This document shows, one piece after another, positions 4,389-6,032 of a DNA stretch of 6,032 bases. The notes under the pieces are model-generated. The model saw only the letters and a list, made by a program, of their open reading frames with translations, was not told where the DNA came from and searched no databases. The stretch comes from Prevotella sp. UBA2756 (GTDB taxonomy: Bacteria; Bacteroidota; Bacteroidia; Bacteroidales; Bacteroidaceae): the NCBI GenBank assembly GCA_002353205.1, contig DEJE01000026.1, positions 13,497 to 19,528 on the forward strand, given 5' to 3'. Position 1 is the first letter of the stretch, and each line of letters starts with the position of its first letter. The position numbers and the translations under genes are program-made.

Positions 4389-4949
4389 ATGAAGCATGAC
4401 AAACCCTTTGCCTGGTTGATGGCGATAGCCATTGCCACGCTTTCCCTGCCGCTGACGGCTTGCGGCAATGATGATGAGACGATTGCTGTCGCGGAGGTTA
4501 ATGATCATCCTGAACCGATGGCGAAACTATGCGCTTACGGTGTGATGCCCACAGGAACCAGAGGCGCTGCCGGTGCCGTGTTCACCGACGACGACATCGA
4601 ATGGTTCGACCTGAGCACTCGCGAACTGCGCTTCCGCGACACGATGGAGCCACTACGTGAGAAGATACCGTTGACAGCTGAGATTCATTTCTATCTCGGA
4701 GGCGAATACCTCTTTTCCGATGGGGCCACTTTCGTAGGTCTCATCTGTAGCCAGATTTTCGACGACCTTGTGCTCTGCTGCGGCAAGATCGACGGCGAAG
4801 TCATCGACGATGGCCACTATTATCTCTACGACTGTTATCCTACTCAGTTCATTAATGATGAGCGTGTGCAGGCGAGCCGCCTTCGCCGCGCTTCGCAATG
4901 GGAAGCGTTCTTGAACTATCTGGAAAGCAAGGGTAAGCTGAGGCGATAA
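4389..4949 (+). CDS. Lipoprotein of unknown function, probably exposed at the cell envelope
   Basis: 186 residues. A lysine-containing N-terminus and a hydrophobic stretch (7-22) end in the lipobox LTAC, with Cys25 as the lipidation site. The next residues GNDDE are acidic, as in the signals that send Bacteroidota lipoproteins to the outer face of the outer membrane, so surface exposure is likely but not certain. The mature part has no motif I can name; visible features are DDDIEWFDLSTRELRFRD (66-83), two adjacent cysteines (LVLCCGK) and a basic C-terminus with QWEAFLNYLESKGKLRR (170-186). It follows the sigma/barrel gene by 68 bp on the same strand and carries a copy of the same leader element, so it may be a target or partner of that sensor. 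Three cysteines besides Cys25 could be exported thiols. Function not assigned. Confidence 0.85.
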   Translation: MKHDKPFAWLMAIAIATLSLPLTACGNDDETIAVAEVNDHPEPMAKLCAYGVMPTGTRGAAGAVFTDDDIEWFDLSTRELRFRDTMEPLREKIPLTAEIHFYLGGEYLFSDGATFVGLICSQIFDDLVLCCGKIDGEVIDDGHYYLYDCYPTQFINDERVQASRLRRASQWEAFLNYLESKGKLRR

Positions 4950-4981
4950 AATCTTGACATGCACACTGGTGTTCAAACAGA

Positions 4982-5021
4982 GAAAGAGGACTGAGCTCCC
5001 GTTGGGGCACAGTTCTCTTTC
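4982..5021. terminator. Bidirectional terminator hairpin between convergent genes
   Basis: Bases 4982-4999 pair with 5004-5021 around a 4-nt loop: GAAAGAG with CTCTTTC, then ACTG with CAGT, then GCTCC with GGGGC. There is one A-A mismatch and two G-T wobbles. It lies 32 bp after the lipoprotein stop and 7 bp after the stop of the leftward regulator gene. The long T-run of a classical terminator is missing on both sides, but CTCTTTC forms the 3' arm in either direction. The position between convergent genes supports termination. Confidence 0.7.
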
Positions 5022-5028
5022 CTGTATG

Positions 5029-5316
5029 TCATTTCACTTCCAAATAGCTTTTCAGTGCATCCACATAATCCTCAAAGGCTTTCAGCCCTACGGGCGTGAT
5101 GCGGCAGAGGGTGCAGGGCTTCTTGCCCTTGAAGGTCTTTTCCACCTTGATGTAGCCCGCCGCCGAGAGTTTGTCTATCTGCACACTCAGGTTGCCCGCC
5201 GTGGCTCCCGTCTGCTCCTTGATGTAGGGGAACTCAGCTTCCTCGGCACTGATGAGCAGCGACACGACGGCCAGTCGCAACTCGGAGTGCAGCAGGGGGT
5301 CTAATGGCTTGAACAT
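5029..5316 (-). CDS. Small winged-helix transcriptional regulator (HTH_34 type)
   Basis: 95 residues, a single winged-helix domain. N-terminal helix LDPLLHSELRLAVVSLLI (5-22) is the usual opening of this family. The helix-turn-helix spans about residues 30-53, with recognition helix AGNLSVQIDKLSAAGY (40-55). The wing is the basic hairpin IKVEKTFKGKKPCTLCRIT (56-74), and TPVGLKAFEDYVDALKSYL (74-92) forms the C-terminal helix. Proteins like this (transcriptional regulators of the ArsR/MarR-like winged-helix class) are often paired with a membrane protein in Bacteroidota. Here it starts 3 nt after the stop of such a gene, so the two are translationally coupled. It probably represses or tunes its own operon; the ligand is unknown. 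A CTLC pair (68-71) in the wing could sense redox or metal, but that is speculative. Confidence 0.85.
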   Translation of the reverse strand: MFKPLDPLLHSELRLAVVSLLISAEEAEFPYIKEQTGATAGNLSVQIDKLSAAGYIKVEKTFKGKKPCTLCRITPVGLKAFEDYVDALKSYLEVK

Positions 5317-5319
5317 GGG

Positions 5320-6000
5320 CTACGAGTTTTTTAGTTTCATGCCTGGGAGCGTCAAGCCGATGAATGCCAAGATGGTGACGATGATGGCAGGGATGATGCC
5401 GTGGGCTACGCCTATGTAGTGACAGTTGGTATAAAAGACCAACTTCGCAGCCAGTGTCTGTGTGACGTAGAACGACTCCCAGATGAAGCCACCGATTCCA
5501 CCCACAATGCCGCACCACACCATCCAACGACTCTTCAATATGTAACCGTTGATGGTAATGGTCATGCCCATGAGCAGGAGCACGACACGAAGGGGGTGAA
5601 TCACCAGACGTGAATAGACTTCGGGCTGCTCGAAGTGTGCCATCAGCATGTTATACAAAATGCCGAACACGAAGTATGCGAGTACGAAGATGCCGAACGT
5701 CTGCCAAGTCTTGTCGACCATCGAGCCGACCAGACTGGCGGGAACTTTCGGTTTGCCTCTCTTTGCGTAGCGGTCAGCAGCGAAGATAATGACAGGCAGT
5801 AGGATGTACATCAGATACCAAGCCGTGTTGGACGTAAAATAGATGAGGATACCTATAAGCATAGCCATCCCCATTGTGCATAGCCCTGCCACGTAGAGTG
5901 ACAGTCCAGTGTCCTTAGCCACCACTTGGCGGCTCCGCTCTATCTGCTCGGTGATAATCTCCAGACTGCGCTCGGCAGTCATGTTATTCTTTTCTTCCAT
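5320..6000 (-). CDS. Six-helix membrane protein in an operon with a winged-helix regulator
   Basis: 226 residues from ATG 6000; Met7 (ATG 5982) is an alternative start. An amphipathic N-terminal helix (SLEIITEQIERSRQVVAKD, 12-30) precedes about six hydrophobic segments at roughly 33-55, 60-76, 100-120, 134-154, 158-175 and 198-217. A basic cytoplasmic-type loop (ADRYAKRGKPK, 75-85) lies between the second and third. There is no transporter, kinase or protease motif I recognise. This layout, a small-helix start plus multi-pass membrane domain directly upstream of an HTH_34 regulator, is a recurring pair in Bacteroidota; its function is not known to me. The gene is complete, with only 32 bp of upstream sequence in the window, so its promoter may lie outside. 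It converges on the lipoprotein gene. Confidence 0.8.
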   Translation of the reverse strand: MEEKNNMTAERSLEIITEQIERSRQVVAKDTGLSLYVAGLCTMGMAMLIGILIYFTSNTAWYLMYILLPVIIFAADRYAKRGKPKVPASLVGSMVDKTWQTFGIFVLAYFVFGILYNMLMAHFEQPEVYSRLVIHPLRVVLLLMGMTITINGYILKSRWMVWCGIVGGIGGFIWESFYVTQTLAAKLVFYTNCHYIGVAHGIIPAIIVTILAFIGLTLPGMKLKNS

Positions 6001-6032
6001 TGTTGTTTCATTTTTAAGTGATGTTCTACTTT

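Overview
The window looks like chromosome from a Bacteroidales bacterium, probably Prevotella/Segatella-like. The support is indirect: several perfect matches to the Bacteroidota -7 promoter box (TAnnTTTG), few strong Shine-Dalgarno sequences, and gene families typical of that group (a DUF4143-type ATPase, an ECF sigma factor tied to an outer-membrane beta-barrel, and an HTH_34 regulator with a membrane protein).

Left part (1-1300). A DUF4143-type AAA+ ATPase gene on the minus strand runs off the left edge. Its upstream region holds a -7 box, a perfect inverted repeat over the predicted transcription start, and three helically phased direct repeats. An AT-rich stretch follows with further short repeats and a 50-codon reading frame that resembles the start of an exported protein. 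Next comes a promoter followed by what looks like the broken 5' end of a nucleotidyltransferase gene.

Middle (1300-2570). A compact type II toxin-antitoxin operon (antitoxin plus YafQ/RelE-type toxin) has its own promoter. After it lie about 650 bp without a convincing gene but rich in structure: a 40-bp hairpin, a 54-bp near-palindrome with a -7 box, SD-like sequence and ATG on each strand, alternative hairpins, and six tandem 22-bp repeats arranged as three pairs.

Core (2570-4950). This is the most unusual part. One 582-codon frame encodes an ECF sigma factor (regions 2 and 4), a transmembrane helix, a periplasmic linker and a C-terminal outer-membrane beta-barrel. Bacteroidota have separate sigma genes with dual-membrane-spanning anti-sigma (Dma-type) barrel proteins. 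Here sigma factor and barrel appear to be one polypeptide with no separate anti-sigma domain. A lipoprotein gene follows. A leader element of about 40 bp occurs before both genes (18 of 20 bases identical in its 3' half), so they may be controlled together, perhaps by this sigma factor.

Right part (4950-6032). A strong hairpin, probably a bidirectional terminator, separates the sigma/lipoprotein unit from a convergent minus-strand operon. That operon encodes a six-helix membrane protein followed 3 nt later by a small winged-helix (HTH_34) regulator.
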